Positions 34,843 to 44,642 of a DNA stretch of 63,790 bases are shown here, one piece after another. A model generated the notes under the pieces. It ran no database searches. It was given only the letters and a program-made list of their open reading frames with translations, and was not told where the DNA came from. This stretch comes from Deltaproteobacteria bacterium (GTDB taxonomy: Bacteria > Myxococcota_C > UBA6777), in NCBI GenBank assembly GCA_002731275.1, contig PCBK01000105.1, positions 1-63,790 of the forward strand. The letters are read 5' to 3'. The translations under genes were made by a program, and so were the position numbers. Within the stretch, counting starts at the first letter, position 1. Each line of letters starts with the position of its first letter.

Positions 34843-36354
34843 ATGGTCGAACAACCCTTTGCCATCCTTCGGGAGGTTCTCACAGGCGAACCATCGTTTT
34901 ACAGATGGTCCAATCTTCTGGATATTTTGTTTGACTGGCCAGATTCATCGAGCTTCTCATTGGCTTTTCAGTACGCAGAAGAACATCTTCAAACGTGGCC
35001 TGATGAGCTTCGGTTGATATCGCCCTGGCTGTTGGCCGAATTATCGGGACGAAGAAAGCGCAAAAAGTTCGAACTTCGTCACCCTCTTTGGCAGCTCGCA
35101 CGTAGTCTCGCATTTGGTGGAGGTCTCGACTTTGACTGGAAACACCTGCGACAATTTGAACAGCTAAAGATCTTACGCCTTTGGCATACGCCTGCAGATG
35201 AAGTTGATTGGAAGGTGATCGCAGGTTTTTCACAGCTCGAAGAGTTGAGCCTTGAACATTTAACCCCTCCGGCATCAGCCGTAGAGTGGGGAAGACTCGA
35301 AGAGATCCCCCAGCTCAAACGACTTTACCTCAAAGATGTCCCCTTCAAACATGTGCAGTGGTCTTCGATTTCGCAGCTTCGTGGGTTGGAGGAGTTACAG
35401 CTCGATCACTTGATGATGACGGAGATCGACTGGCAGGCGCTAGGTCGTTTGACAGGCTTGAAGAAATTGTCGCTGCAGAGGTTGCGCATCGACTTATTCG
35501 ACTGGAGCAGCTTACTTGCCTTACCCCAGCTCGAATCATTGCATCTTGAGGAGCTACTACGCTGCCACGTCGATTGGGACACGCTTTCAACGCTTAAGCG
35601 TCTGAAACACTTTACTTTACGAGAACTTCCTGTAGGAGATTTCTCCTGGCAAGCTGTCGGGGAGCTTGAAGCGCTTCACACACTCCATCTCGAACACCTT
35701 CCTATCACCGCCGTCGATTGGGACGCGCTTGATCACCTGTCCTCGTTGCGGTCGCTGTATTTATGTGAGTTGCCGCTCCAATCACTCGGAGACATGTCGA
35801 CGCTGCTCCCACTGCGAGAGCTAGGGCTGGTGCGTTGCGCATTGCGCTCATGTACCATCCCCCCTGGTTTGTCGCGGCTACGTGCGCTGGATTTGAGCGG
35901 AAACAGATCATTGTCCTATCTCGACGTCCGAGAGGCCCAAGAACTCCAAACACTATCTTTGCAAGAGTGTCGAGTGTTACGAGAGATTCGGGGCGCGACA
36001 TCCATTTTATACGGACAATCCACAGAAGACGCTCCAACACATCCGCACTTTGTGGTCATTGCAGGTGAAGAGTTGGGACGTGCCTTTTCAGTGGAGGGGA
36101 ATTGTGTCTTTGGCCGCGTTGGTGGCGAGAAGCATGGTGATCCAATTGAGGGTTCGTTTTTTGAAATGAAATGCATGTCCATCTCCCCGGTGCATTGTCG
36201 CGTCGATCGAACAGGAGACGTCTTCATCATACGCGACCTGCAAAGCCTTGAGGGGACAAGCCTAAATGGAGAACGTGTCACAGAGGCTGTGTTGAGACAC
36301 GGCGATTGTGTAGAGCTCGGAAGAATTCTTTTGCAGTGGAGACAACCGTCCTGA
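34843..36354 (+). CDS. Leucine-rich-repeat protein with C-terminal FHA domain
   Basis: 503 residues from the ATG at 34843 (GGGGAG just before); an in-frame ATG at 34807 is possible but has no site. Residues ~100-390 hold about ten degenerate LRRs of 25-30 residues with a strongly conserved Trp (VDWKVIAGFSQLEELSLEHL, IDWQALGRLTGLKKLSLQRL, VDWDTLSTLKRLKHFTLREL). Residues ~402-503 are an FHA domain: CVFGRVGG, SPVHCRVDRTGDVFIIRDLQSLEGTSLNG and GDCVELG, the phosphothreonine-binding loop residues being present. No signal peptide or membrane segment. This is likely a phospho-dependent adaptor for the Ser/Thr kinases in the genome; two kinase-fold genes lie in this window. Confidence 0.85.
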   Translation: MVEQPFAILREVLTGEPSFYRWSNLLDILFDWPDSSSFSLAFQYAEEHLQTWPDELRLISPWLLAELSGRRKRKKFELRHPLWQLARSLAFGGGLDFDWKHLRQFEQLKILRLWHTPADEVDWKVIAGFSQLEELSLEHLTPPASAVEWGRLEEIPQLKRLYLKDVPFKHVQWSSISQLRGLEELQLDHLMMTEIDWQALGRLTGLKKLSLQRLRIDLFDWSSLLALPQLESLHLEELLRCHVDWDTLSTLKRLKHFTLRELPVGDFSWQAVGELEALHTLHLEHLPITAVDWDALDHLSSLRSLYLCELPLQSLGDMSTLLPLRELGLVRCALRSCTIPPGLSRLRALDLSGNRSLSYLDVREAQELQTLSLQECRVLREIRGATSILYGQSTEDAPTHPHFVVIAGEELGRAFSVEGNCVFGRVGGEKHGDPIEGSFFEMKCMSISPVHCRVDRTGDVFIIRDLQSLEGTSLNGERVTEAVLRHGDCVELGRILLQWRQPS

Positions 36355-36523
36355 GCCCATCTCAAAAGATGTGTCTTGCATGGTTATAAGGAAGTGCTTA
36401 CAATCAAGTGCAGATTTCGAGAACCATTTCATGTACACAAATCATGACGTCCTTTCGCGTGAAGGGTGTTTTTTGTAGGCTTGCAAGTGGTTTTGTGGTG
36501 TGAGCGCTTTTTGGGTTGTTTCG

Positions 36524-37624
36524 ATGTATCGTTTTGTCGTGCTCTCTTGTTGGATGTTGTGCATCATGTGTGCCCCGCTGCCTGCGGACGCCATACAAAT
36601 GCGCCTTGTCCACATATCCCACACGCTCACGCAACCTCCCTCAGCGGTCCCTTCACTCACGTACTTTTTACAGCTGCGCGGGTTTCGAGTCCTCTCCAAG
36701 ACGACCGAAAGTCCCCATGTCCGGATCACCTTTCACAAAGCTGGCAAGGTGGAAATGGTGGCTTTACACACCAGACGATATTTCTCGATCTCACCACGCC
36801 TCCAACTCGCAGAAGCAAGAGCCAGCGCGGTCTTGGTCTTTTTGGACCACTTCTTGGATATTCTCCCAATCGCAGAGGCAAAATACGCCAAGCAAACACA
36901 AAAAAAGCCCCTCAAACCCAAAAGATCCAGAAGAAAAAAAGCGAGAAAACTCGCTCGCACACGCGCCGCGCTCGTCGCCAAAAAGCCACCCAAAAGACGC
37001 CTTCAACCAGTACAAATCCGACCCATCCCACGAAAAATCAAACGCAGAGAGCTTCCTCCGTCTCCTTTCGAGATCCCCAACACGAGCCATCTCGTCACCT
37101 TCCCACTCCCTGAACCCAGACTCAAGGAACCTTTCACCCTCGGAGACACTCCATGGTGTGAGCTGAGCGCTGGTGCTGTGTGGTCATATCAACAAGGCGC
37201 TGTGCTCGGCGGTCTCTCGCTTATGTTCCAACTGCGACTCAAACACATCTCCTTTCACATGGAAGCCGATACCCAATTTGGCAAACCTATGAGAGGCGAT
37301 GAATCGCTGATCTTTCTTCGTCCGTCTTTGCTCATAGGATGGTTGCCCTTTTCCGATTGGGGTATGTTTGAACATCGTTGGTCTTTTCGATTCCTATTTG
37401 GTCTCTCTCCCTTCTTTTTGGGTGCGAGCAAGAAGGGACTGGAGTACAAGTGGGAGATCTTGCTAGGCTCGACAGCTGGTCTCCAACTGGATTGGTACTT
37501 TCATCGCAACTGGGCGCTGTACGTACGTCCTGCGTTGATACTCAACTTTGAATCCCCAAGACCCGACCAATTCAATGTTTTGTTCCAATTTTCGTTATGG
37601 TCTGGGATCTCCTTCAAATTTTAA
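36524..37624 (+). CDS. Exported protein with basic linker and C-terminal beta-barrel-like domain
   Basis: 366 residues. A signal peptide (YRFVVLSCWMLCIMCAPLPADA) begins at the ATG at 36524; a GTG at 36500 is an alternative start. A middle stretch of Lys/Arg (RSRRKKARKLARTRAALVAKKPPKRR) separates a small N-terminal domain from ~180 C-terminal residues of alternating hydrophobic/aromatic strands (MFQLRLKHISFHMEADTQFG, WSFRFLFGLSPFFLGAS, WALYVRPALILNFESP) ending ...SLWSGISFKF; the C-terminal Phe is typical for outer-membrane barrels recognised by BAM. It is followed by an ECF sigma/FecR pair, so it may be a sensor or target of that system. Confidence 0.65.
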   Translation: MYRFVVLSCWMLCIMCAPLPADAIQMRLVHISHTLTQPPSAVPSLTYFLQLRGFRVLSKTTESPHVRITFHKAGKVEMVALHTRRYFSISPRLQLAEARASAVLVFLDHFLDILPIAEAKYAKQTQKKPLKPKRSRRKKARKLARTRAALVAKKPPKRRLQPVQIRPIPRKIKRRELPPSPFEIPNTSHLVTFPLPEPRLKEPFTLGDTPWCELSAGAVWSYQQGAVLGGLSLMFQLRLKHISFHMEADTQFGKPMRGDESLIFLRPSLLIGWLPFSDWGMFEHRWSFRFLFGLSPFFLGASKKGLEYKWEILLGSTAGLQLDWYFHRNWALYVRPALILNFESPRPDQFNVLFQFSLWSGISFKF

Positions 37625-37798
37625 TGCCAAAAAGATGGACAACATATATGTCAGCATTCGACTTACAGAGAACAGTACGTGTGGCAGGTGATACGACACC
37701 CTCGCAACAAGTACCGTCACGACGAGACGACCATCTGTGTGTCACGATCTGGCTGTGTGAAATCATCGTTCCCTTTGTGTGGCGGCGAGGCGGTCAGA

Positions 37799-38425
37799 AT
37801 GTCATCTAGGAAACCAACCAAACACCGGTGGGATCTAGATGCGGACCGAGCACTGGCGAAGCGTATCCAAAGCGGAGACGCCGAAGCCTTCCGAGAGCTG
37901 TACAAACAACACGCTCCCACCCTGCTACGGCGCATCATTCGCATGACACATGACCCTGAAAAATCAGAGGATTACTTGCAAATGGTGTTTACCGAGGCAT
38001 ACGAAAGCATTCATCGGTATCGCGGTGAAGGCCCACTCTTCGTATGGCTCAACCGCATCACGACGTACACCATGCTCGATGAGTTTCGTCGAAAACAACG
38101 ATGGAATGATGCACTCAAACGCTTCTGGTTAGAGCGAGGTTGGGATGTTGGACAGGTCAACCCCCTGCCAGATGACGTCTTTGACACAGAAGAAACGCAA
38201 CAAATGGTTCACCAGATCTTGGGTGGAATCGATTCGCAAAAGCGGATCGTCATCCTCCTGTGTGACCTTGAAGGTCTCGGTATCGAAGAGGCCGCAAATG
38301 AGCTTGATATCCCCGTTGGAACAGTCGCATCGCGTCTGTACCGTGGACGACAATTGCTCAAAAAACGTCTACGTACTGAAATGAATCGACGTGGATTGTC
38401 TGTGGAGGAATGGTTTCATGAGTAA
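37799..38425 (+). CDS. ECF (RpoE-like) RNA polymerase sigma factor
   Basis: 208 residues; start ATG at 37799 after GAGG (a longer frame from 37679 is unlikely). Region 2: ALAKRIQSGDAEAFRELYKQHAPTLLRRIIRMTHDPEKSEDYLQMVFTEAYESIHRYRGEGPLFVWLNRIT, with the DYLQMVF core-binding and -10 element helices. Region 4: ILLCDLEGLGIEEAANELDIPVGTVASRLYRGRQLLKKRL, the -35 recognition HTH. The downstream FecR-like gene starts inside its last codons (ATGAGTAA overlap, 8 bases), a common arrangement for sigma/anti-sigma pairs. It probably directs envelope-stress or signal-dependent transcription; no autoregulatory promoter was identified. Confidence 0.92.
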   Translation: MSSRKPTKHRWDLDADRALAKRIQSGDAEAFRELYKQHAPTLLRRIIRMTHDPEKSEDYLQMVFTEAYESIHRYRGEGPLFVWLNRITTYTMLDEFRRKQRWNDALKRFWLERGWDVGQVNPLPDDVFDTEETQQMVHQILGGIDSQKRIVILLCDLEGLGIEEAANELDIPVGTVASRLYRGRQLLKKRLRTEMNRRGLSVEEWFHE

Positions 38426-39593
38426 ACAAAACCGACAACAACAACCAACCGCGCGTTCGCAGCTTGGATGGGATGAAGCGACCCCCAACGAGAAAGAGAT
38501 CCTCCACAAGGTGGAAGAGATCGTCGTCGAACAATACAAACAACATCACGCGACCAAAGCTCACAGTTGGTCATGGCTGTGGGCAACACCCGCCCTCGCA
38601 GCGACCGCGGCCTTTCTGTTCTTCCTCCTGCCGCAGCGCACAACACCACCCAACTATCAAGTCGGTGGCGCGCTCAAACTCAAAACAGTCCACACAAAAG
38701 GCACAGCCCCTGTCATGGCTGTTCGTGTTCCCGGCGTAGGACAAGGACGCCTCAAAGAAAAAGGAAAGTGGGAGCTGCAAGCACAGGGTGGTTCAAACTT
38801 CCGATGGGAGAGACACTCCAAGCGCGATACACGCATCCATCTCTCTCGCGGAAAGCTCCGTGTCCACGTCACCCCTGGTACCATGAAGCGCTTCTCGGTC
38901 CACTGCACAAGAGGTACACAGGTGTTTGTCAAAGGGACGATCTTTGCCGTCGAACAATACCCCGATGGCTTGTGGGTTGAGGTCGAAAGAGGCCGCGTAG
39001 AGGTACGTAGAAAATCAGGAAAAGTCCTCAACATCAAGAGTAAACAAGGTGTGTTTGTGCCAGACCAAGGCAAAGCCCCAACGATTTACTCTCTCCCCTC
39101 CAAACATATGCGCGCGCTCCCAAGGCTCAAGTGGCTCCTTCAGCGCGGTGAATACGCACGACTTGCACGCTTCGCGAGAGGTGAGAGTCAACGCAAAATG
39201 CTCTCCAAACAAAAACGCCACCTGATCCTCTTCACCGCGTCACTGATGCTCGACGGCGCCAAACAGTACCCATCGGCGGCGCGCTTGTACTACGAGAGCT
39301 ACAAACAACAAGCCCCCTCCGCAGGCGCAGAAACGACCCTCGTTCACGCCGCTACGAGCTGTCACAAAGGCAAAAACAACTCGACTCTTTGCAAAGAGAT
39401 TTTTGAACGCTACCTCGCCCGCTACAGCGAAAACGCGCTCGCTCGACAACGTGTGCTCTTCTTTAACGCCCACCGCCTCTACAGACTCGGAAAATACAAA
39501 CAAACCAAACAACAGCTGCTCCGACTTCTCGCTTTAAACCCCATCGGCGGGATCACCTCACAAGCAAAAACACTCCTCTCAAAACTTCCATAA
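38418..39593 (+). CDS. FecR-like membrane protein, probable sigma regulator, with TPR-like tail
   Basis: 391 residues; ATG at 38418 behind GGAGGA and overlapping the sigma stop. A cytoplasmic N-terminus of ~45 residues precedes one membrane helix (WLWATPALAATAAFLFFLLP). Residues ~95-215 are a FecR domain (GGSNFRWERHSKRDTRIHLSRGKLRVHVTP, VFVKGTIFAVEQYPDGLWVEVERGRVEVRRKSGK), facing the periplasm. The rest is helical and Lys-rich with TPR-like pairs (AARLYYESYKQQAPSAGAET, LYRLGKYKQTKQQLLRLLALNP). It should couple an envelope signal to the sigma factor encoded upstream. No zinc anti-sigma (HxxxCxxC) motif is seen at the N-terminus. Confidence 0.85.
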   Translation: MSKQNRQQQPTARSQLGWDEATPNEKEILHKVEEIVVEQYKQHHATKAHSWSWLWATPALAATAAFLFFLLPQRTTPPNYQVGGALKLKTVHTKGTAPVMAVRVPGVGQGRLKEKGKWELQAQGGSNFRWERHSKRDTRIHLSRGKLRVHVTPGTMKRFSVHCTRGTQVFVKGTIFAVEQYPDGLWVEVERGRVEVRRKSGKVLNIKSKQGVFVPDQGKAPTIYSLPSKHMRALPRLKWLLQRGEYARLARFARGESQRKMLSKQKRHLILFTASLMLDGAKQYPSAARLYYESYKQQAPSAGAETTLVHAATSCHKGKNNSTLCKEIFERYLARYSENALARQRVLFFNAHRLYRLGKYKQTKQQLLRLLALNPIGGITSQAKTLLSKLP

Positions 39594-39655
39594 CCACCAC
39601 ACTCCCTGTACAATACACTCCCCTACAATTCGCTACCTCAGAAAGGTGAACGCCC

Positions 39656-40729
39656 ATGGAATCAGAACAATCTCTTGGTGTCATTGAAGGTTTCTTTGGT
39701 CAGGAGTGGAGCTGGCAAGAACGCGAACAGATGCTCTCCTTCATGGCAGAGATTGGATACGACTACTACCTTTACGCACCCAAAGCCGATCGGTATCTGC
39801 GTCGAGACTGGCAATCTTCATGGCCCGATGAGACTAGCACAGCGCTACAACAGCTCATCTCCTCTTGTCAGGCCAAAGGCCTGCGCTTCGGGCTCGGACT
39901 CAGCCCCTACGAGCTGTATCTCAACTACCATGGCGAAAGCAAACAACGTCTGTTCGAAAAGATCGACGCCCTCAACGAGTTGAAGCTCGATATTTTGTGT
40001 GTACTGTTCGACGATATGAAAGGAGATATCCCAGGCCTCGCGACATACCAAGCCGAGATCGTCCACGATATCGCAGCCCGCAGCAACGCGTCCTCACTCG
40101 TGATGTGTCCCTCTTACTACTCATTCGATCCTGTCCTCGAAAAGGTCTTTGGAGAGATGCCTGAGAATTACTTCAGCGATCTGGGAGAGGCACTTGACCC
40201 CACCATCGAGATCTTCTGGACAGGTCCAAAAGTCTGTTCAACCACCTACCCCACCGAACACCTCCAAGAGGTGACGTCCCTGTTGAAACGAAAACCCTTT
40301 ATTTGGGACAATTACCCTGTCAATGATGGTGCGAGAATGTCGCGCTTTCTACACCTGAAAGCTTTCGAAGGCCGCCCTCATAACATGAGACAGTGGACCT
40401 CTGGACACACCGTCAACCCAATGAATCAACCATGGCTTTCGATGATCCCGATGGCCACACTCATACGCTGTTATGAACAACGAGCAGATTACGATCCTTC
40501 AACCGCGTATGAATGGGCATGTCTGAAAGTGTGTGGGGAGCCGCTGGGACGATTGCTCATCGAAGATGTCGAAGCCTTCCATGAAAAAGGTCTCGATGGA
40601 CTCGACGAAGCCGAAAAAGAACGACTCAAAGAGCGTTACAGACCCCATCAGGAGCATGGATGTGCAAAAGAGATCATCGCCTGGCTCAACGAAGAGTACA
40701 CCTTTGATCCTGCGTGTCTGACGGACTGA
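39656..40729 (+). CDS. Glycoside hydrolase family 84 (O-GlcNAcase-like) protein
   Basis: 357 residues; ATG behind GAAAGGTG. The GH84 TIM barrel is read from SLGVIEGFFGQEWSWQEREQML at the start, YLYAPKADRYLR, the catalytic pair LFDD (Asp119-Asp120), EIFWTGPKVCS and IWDNYPVND; these residues act by substrate-assisted hydrolysis of beta-GlcNAc in O-GlcNAcase and bacterial hexosaminidases. There is no signal peptide, so unlike many secreted bacterial GH84 enzymes it should stay in the cytoplasm, where it could act on GlcNAc-modified protein or on muropeptide/glycan fragments. No O-GlcNAc transferase is in the window. It stands alone between the sigma/FecR pair and the convergent metalloprotease gene. 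Confidence 0.92.
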   Translation: MESEQSLGVIEGFFGQEWSWQEREQMLSFMAEIGYDYYLYAPKADRYLRRDWQSSWPDETSTALQQLISSCQAKGLRFGLGLSPYELYLNYHGESKQRLFEKIDALNELKLDILCVLFDDMKGDIPGLATYQAEIVHDIAARSNASSLVMCPSYYSFDPVLEKVFGEMPENYFSDLGEALDPTIEIFWTGPKVCSTTYPTEHLQEVTSLLKRKPFIWDNYPVNDGARMSRFLHLKAFEGRPHNMRQWTSGHTVNPMNQPWLSMIPMATLIRCYEQRADYDPSTAYEWACLKVCGEPLGRLLIEDVEAFHEKGLDGLDEAEKERLKERYRPHQEHGCAKEIIAWLNEEYTFDPACLTD

Positions 40730-40814
40730 TCACAAGAACAAAGAGCGATCAAGAGTAGGGATGTTTGATGATGGAGGGCAAAGAGAGGTCGTTTGGAGGG
40801 GGATGGTGGATCGA

Positions 40815-43800
40815 TCAGCGGGGGCGGTTGTATTCACCAGCGCGCAACCAGCCCATCAACACGCGGACGTAGTGGAACGCAGAGTGTGCAGCTTCAGGGG
40901 AGGCGCCTGATTTGAGCGTCTTTCCATCTTTCTGGAAGTATTTATCACGGATACCTTTGAGGATCTCGTAACCTGTCGCGAAAGCGTTTGGTCCAGTGGT
41001 GAAAGTTGGGCGTGTCGTGGTTGTGACGCTTGCATAGTACACGCGGTTACTACCTGGATCCACGACCTCGATGTAACGATTTGGATCATTTTTGATGGAG
41101 TCGGGAACATCAGGACTCTCGGACAGACCACGTACAGAGATCTTCATCGCCTCGTTGAGGTCTTGATCATCTGTCGCATCGGAGAAGTAGACCGACGCGA
41201 GGAATCCGACGAGTAATTTTGCAGTGTACTGCTCTTCTGGGTCGACAAAGGTGGTGAAGTTGTACCGTGGGCTTGGGTTGAAGCCTTGTGTCGCGACACC
41301 AATTTCCTGACGGTACAACAGACTTCCACCGTAATCCGCGACAGGACCATAAGTGTCAGCTCGTCCAGCGAGGAACCCACCGACGATGTTACCGACATAA
41401 CGCCCAAACAAGTTGGTGAAGTTGATCAAGTAGCTGCGTGTGTTTCCGGATTGGTCGACGCCGAGGAAACGAGTGTACGGATCGCCCAACGCCATCACTG
41501 CGAGGTATTTGTCCCACCATGCGCCGTAGTTTGTGGGCTTCCAGTAGAACTCATACCCGTGGCTTGCCTTGTCAAACGCGCTGAGCATCGGACGACCTGT
41601 TCCGAGGTCGATCTCCATGAAGCCTTTCTTGATCTTTCCGTCAACACGCTCACACTGGCCATCGCTGACATGTGTAAAGGTCGTGCGATTTTCCACTTCT
41701 TTCTTCTCATAACAACCAACATCAGGTGTTTGAATGACACGAGAGAAGAAGTTCAACGCCGCAACAGAGGCGACAAATCCAGACTGTCCACAGCGGTCAT
41801 CCGTGTACCATGCGCCACCATCACCACACTTCTCTTCGCTTCGTACGATCAATCCGTCGTTGACGAAGTGTTTGTACTGGTGAGTCAAAGGCAAGAAGTA
41901 ACGTGAGTAGATACGTGAGAGATAGCTGCGTGTGTTCATCCCAAACTCAACACGACCGCGTTTGAACGCGTTGAAGATGTAGTAGCTCCAGTAACGTTGT
42001 GTGATGTCTTTGACGCGCTCGTAGGGATCTGCACCTTGGTCAAAGCGGTTACAGTTGGATGCGCCGTGATGGTATTCATCACTACAGAATTTGTAGGGCA
42101 CTTCGATCAACTTGGTGTTGGATGCCACATCTTTCATAGGCACAATGCTGCGCGCACTTTCGCGGAAGGCTTTGATCTGCTCAGTGATCGGTTTTTGTCC
42201 ACCAACGATACGTGGCAATTGTGTGTAGTGCCATTTTCCACTCTTGACCTCTGTCTTCACAGTGCTCGAGTTGAGCGCTGTTTGGCCTTGCTTGAAGACC
42301 TCAAGAAGGTCACCGTATCCGTAGAGAACAGCTGCGCGGTCGTACTTACCAAGCCCTTGAAGGTCGCTCGCGAAGCCTGCGCCATAATCCATGATCGAGC
42401 TGTACTGGTACTCGTGCATACCTTGCTTGATCGCGTTGTCCAAGAGTTTCTTTTGATCGTCTGAGTACTTGTAAAATGGAAGGGGACCTGCCGCACCGTT
42501 AGGAACGGTCTTGGCACGAAGCTCCCAGTATTTGTCGTGGTAGTTCAACGCATCAGAAGACGCTGCGAAGTTGTGGCGCAAGCCAATATTGTGACCAAAT
42601 TCGTGAAGTGTAACACCGAGGTAGATCTCTTTACGAAGTTCTGCGAGGACTTTCTTGTAGTCGATTTTTCCGTTCGCGTCCTGGAATTGACCTTTCATCT
42701 TGAGCGCACGTGCAAGGATACCATCATCGACAAAGTCAGCCATGAAGATATTGTTACCACTCAAACGCTTGAGTCGTTCACTTGCAAGCTCAAAGAACTC
42801 GCGGCTCGCCATACGGTGGGGACCAAATTGATCGAGGATCTTTTCGTTCACCTGCCCACTTGGGGACAACAAGTTCAGACCAAAGGCGCGGAACGGCTCG
42901 CCAGACAAGAGCGCAGCGTTGTTGGGGTGGTTGGACAACAACTTCAAGTTGGAGGAGACCCAGTCATAAGAAGCACGACCGTCACGGATCTTTTCTTTCA
43001 AGCGAGCACCGATCACTTTGAGGTGTGAGAGATCTTTGGTCAGCTTTCCAGTCTTGAGCTGTTCGTGAGTGTGTGCATGCTCGGTCAACTTCAGCTTGTT
43101 CATGTTGTCGAAGTACTTGAGCAGTTTTTGCCCATTGGCGAGCTGTTGCCCTTCGACGTCACCATTGACGAGACGGACGAGATCAGTCGCGTAGGTGGAG
43201 TAACGATCGAGCGCAGCGCCGTAGATAAATGCGTTGGCGTTGAAGACTTCACCGGTCACAGGATCAGCCGCAGAGGGTCCATATCCAAGAGGTGAGGAGC
43301 GGTGTGGACCAGGAACCCAGTACACGAAGTTGTAACGAAGATCACCAATTTGTGGGTTCAACCCAGGCTTCCCACAGATCTCAGGGTCGCCTGATTTGAC
43401 GGGGTTGTTTGGACAGAAGACGAAGACCTTCTTCTGATCTTTTCCGGAGCGTGACTTCACGACAGCGGCAAAGTTGACATTCCATTGATCGAGCACTTTT
43501 GATGTGGCTTCTTTGAGCTCTTCGGGGAATTGCTCGTTGATATAGTAGGGGATCTGCTTCACTTTGCACTTTGCGTGGGACAGGCTGAGCTGGGGTTGGA
43601 CACACTCTCTCTCATTTTCCCAGATGTTCCAGCGTTGGATCACGCGGCTTGTGTTGTCCTCGATGGTTCCATTTCCACGGTCATATGCGTAGTTGGTTTG
43701 TCGAAAGTATCCGAACTTGGACATACGATTGTTGTCGTATTGTTTTGTGATGTATCCAGTGTCTTCCGCGAGTTTAAAGGAGGAACGGATCTTGATCGTC

Positions 43801-44546
43801 TGTCCAAGACAATCTTTGGTGATGTCTGTGTACAACCAGCAAGATGGGATGGGACGTCCGTAGTAGCGTGAGTACAGTGCATTGATCTCGGGCTGGATAA
43901 AGAGTTTGTTCACGAGATCGATGTAGTCATCACCGATTTTTGCGCGGTCTTTGTTGTTGACCTCCGTTTCGGGAACGTAGAAGTTCACGGGTTGTTGGCT
44001 AACTTGGGAGCCCACAAAGTTGAAGTCGGAGATCAAGTTCTTGGAGAAATCGACGCGCATGTACTTGCGTTCGTTCCAGGGGCGATCAGTGTAGTTCTCC
44101 GTGATCACGTTGGTTTGTTCGCCCGTCGCAGGGTTGTACGCACGCTGTATGTCAAAGTGTGCTTCGACTCGGTATGCGGCGATCGCCGAACCTGGCGTAT
44201 CGCCAGTGTCAGGACGTTGCGCAGATGAATCTGTTCCTTTGACATACTCACGTGAACGGTGCGCGAACAGATATTTTTCAGTGACTTCCCAAACGATCTT
44301 CTCTGTTTTCCCTTGCTCACCGACAAAGGTCGCGCCACTACCGTAGGGGACTTCGATCACAGTCTGGCGAAAATACCACTCACGAAGGGAACCATCGTCA
44401 TTTTTGGTACGAAACACTGTTTTTTTCAGTGCGCGTGGTTGTGTGCGGTTGATGTCTGGAAGATCCTGCGCACAACCGCTCGTCAAAGAGAGCGCAAGGA
44501 GCAATAAGCTCCCAATGCCTAGTAAAAAGCGAGAAGACCGTTTCAT
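40815..44546 (-). CDS. Large lipoprotein zinc metalloprotease (metzincin, DUF5117/DUF4953 type)
   Basis: 1243 residues. The signal peptide ends in SLTSGC, a good lipobox, so the mature protein is a lipoprotein at the outer membrane or surface. At residue ~647, LHEFGHNIGLRHN is HExxHxxGxxH with three zinc His and catalytic Glu; the Met-turn follows as SSIMDYG. The flanking regions are rich in aromatic residues and conserved-looking (SREFFELASERLKRL, YHDKYWELRAK). The length and order fit the large DUF5117-DUF4953 metzincin family found in myxobacteria and Bacteroidetes. ATG at 44546 follows AGGAGG. A putative barrel gene lies 96 bases upstream on the same strand, so an operon is likely. Confidence 0.9.
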   Translation of the reverse strand: MKRSSRFLLGIGSLLLLALSLTSGCAQDLPDINRTQPRALKKTVFRTKNDDGSLREWYFRQTVIEVPYGSGATFVGEQGKTEKIVWEVTEKYLFAHRSREYVKGTDSSAQRPDTGDTPGSAIAAYRVEAHFDIQRAYNPATGEQTNVITENYTDRPWNERKYMRVDFSKNLISDFNFVGSQVSQQPVNFYVPETEVNNKDRAKIGDDYIDLVNKLFIQPEINALYSRYYGRPIPSCWLYTDITKDCLGQTIKIRSSFKLAEDTGYITKQYDNNRMSKFGYFRQTNYAYDRGNGTIEDNTSRVIQRWNIWENERECVQPQLSLSHAKCKVKQIPYYINEQFPEELKEATSKVLDQWNVNFAAVVKSRSGKDQKKVFVFCPNNPVKSGDPEICGKPGLNPQIGDLRYNFVYWVPGPHRSSPLGYGPSAADPVTGEVFNANAFIYGAALDRYSTYATDLVRLVNGDVEGQQLANGQKLLKYFDNMNKLKLTEHAHTHEQLKTGKLTKDLSHLKVIGARLKEKIRDGRASYDWVSSNLKLLSNHPNNAALLSGEPFRAFGLNLLSPSGQVNEKILDQFGPHRMASREFFELASERLKRLSGNNIFMADFVDDGILARALKMKGQFQDANGKIDYKKVLAELRKEIYLGVTLHEFGHNIGLRHNFAASSDALNYHDKYWELRAKTVPNGAAGPLPFYKYSDDQKKLLDNAIKQGMHEYQYSSIMDYGAGFASDLQGLGKYDRAAVLYGYGDLLEVFKQGQTALNSSTVKTEVKSGKWHYTQLPRIVGGQKPITEQIKAFRESARSIVPMKDVASNTKLIEVPYKFCSDEYHHGASNCNRFDQGADPYERVKDITQRYWSYYIFNAFKRGRVEFGMNTRSYLSRIYSRYFLPLTHQYKHFVNDGLIVRSEEKCGDGGAWYTDDRCGQSGFVASVAALNFFSRVIQTPDVGCYEKKEVENRTTFTHVSDGQCERVDGKIKKGFMEIDLGTGRPMLSAFDKASHGYEFYWKPTNYGAWWDKYLAVMALGDPYTRFLGVDQSGNTRSYLINFTNLFGRYVGNIVGGFLAGRADTYGPVADYGGSLLYRQEIGVATQGFNPSPRYNFTTFVDPEEQYTAKLLVGFLASVYFSDATDDQDLNEAMKISVRGLSESPDVPDSIKNDPNRYIEVVDPGSNRVYYASVTTTTRPTFTTGPNAFATGYEILKGIRDKYFQKDGKTLKSGASPEAAHSAFHYVRVLMGWLRAGEYNRPR

Positions 44547-44642
44547 GGTATACCTCCTGAGTCGAAGAGATGGATCGATGGCATGAGACCATCAAAAATG
44601 GGAACCAATCAAAAAGAGAAAGAATTGTTAGAGAACAATCGT

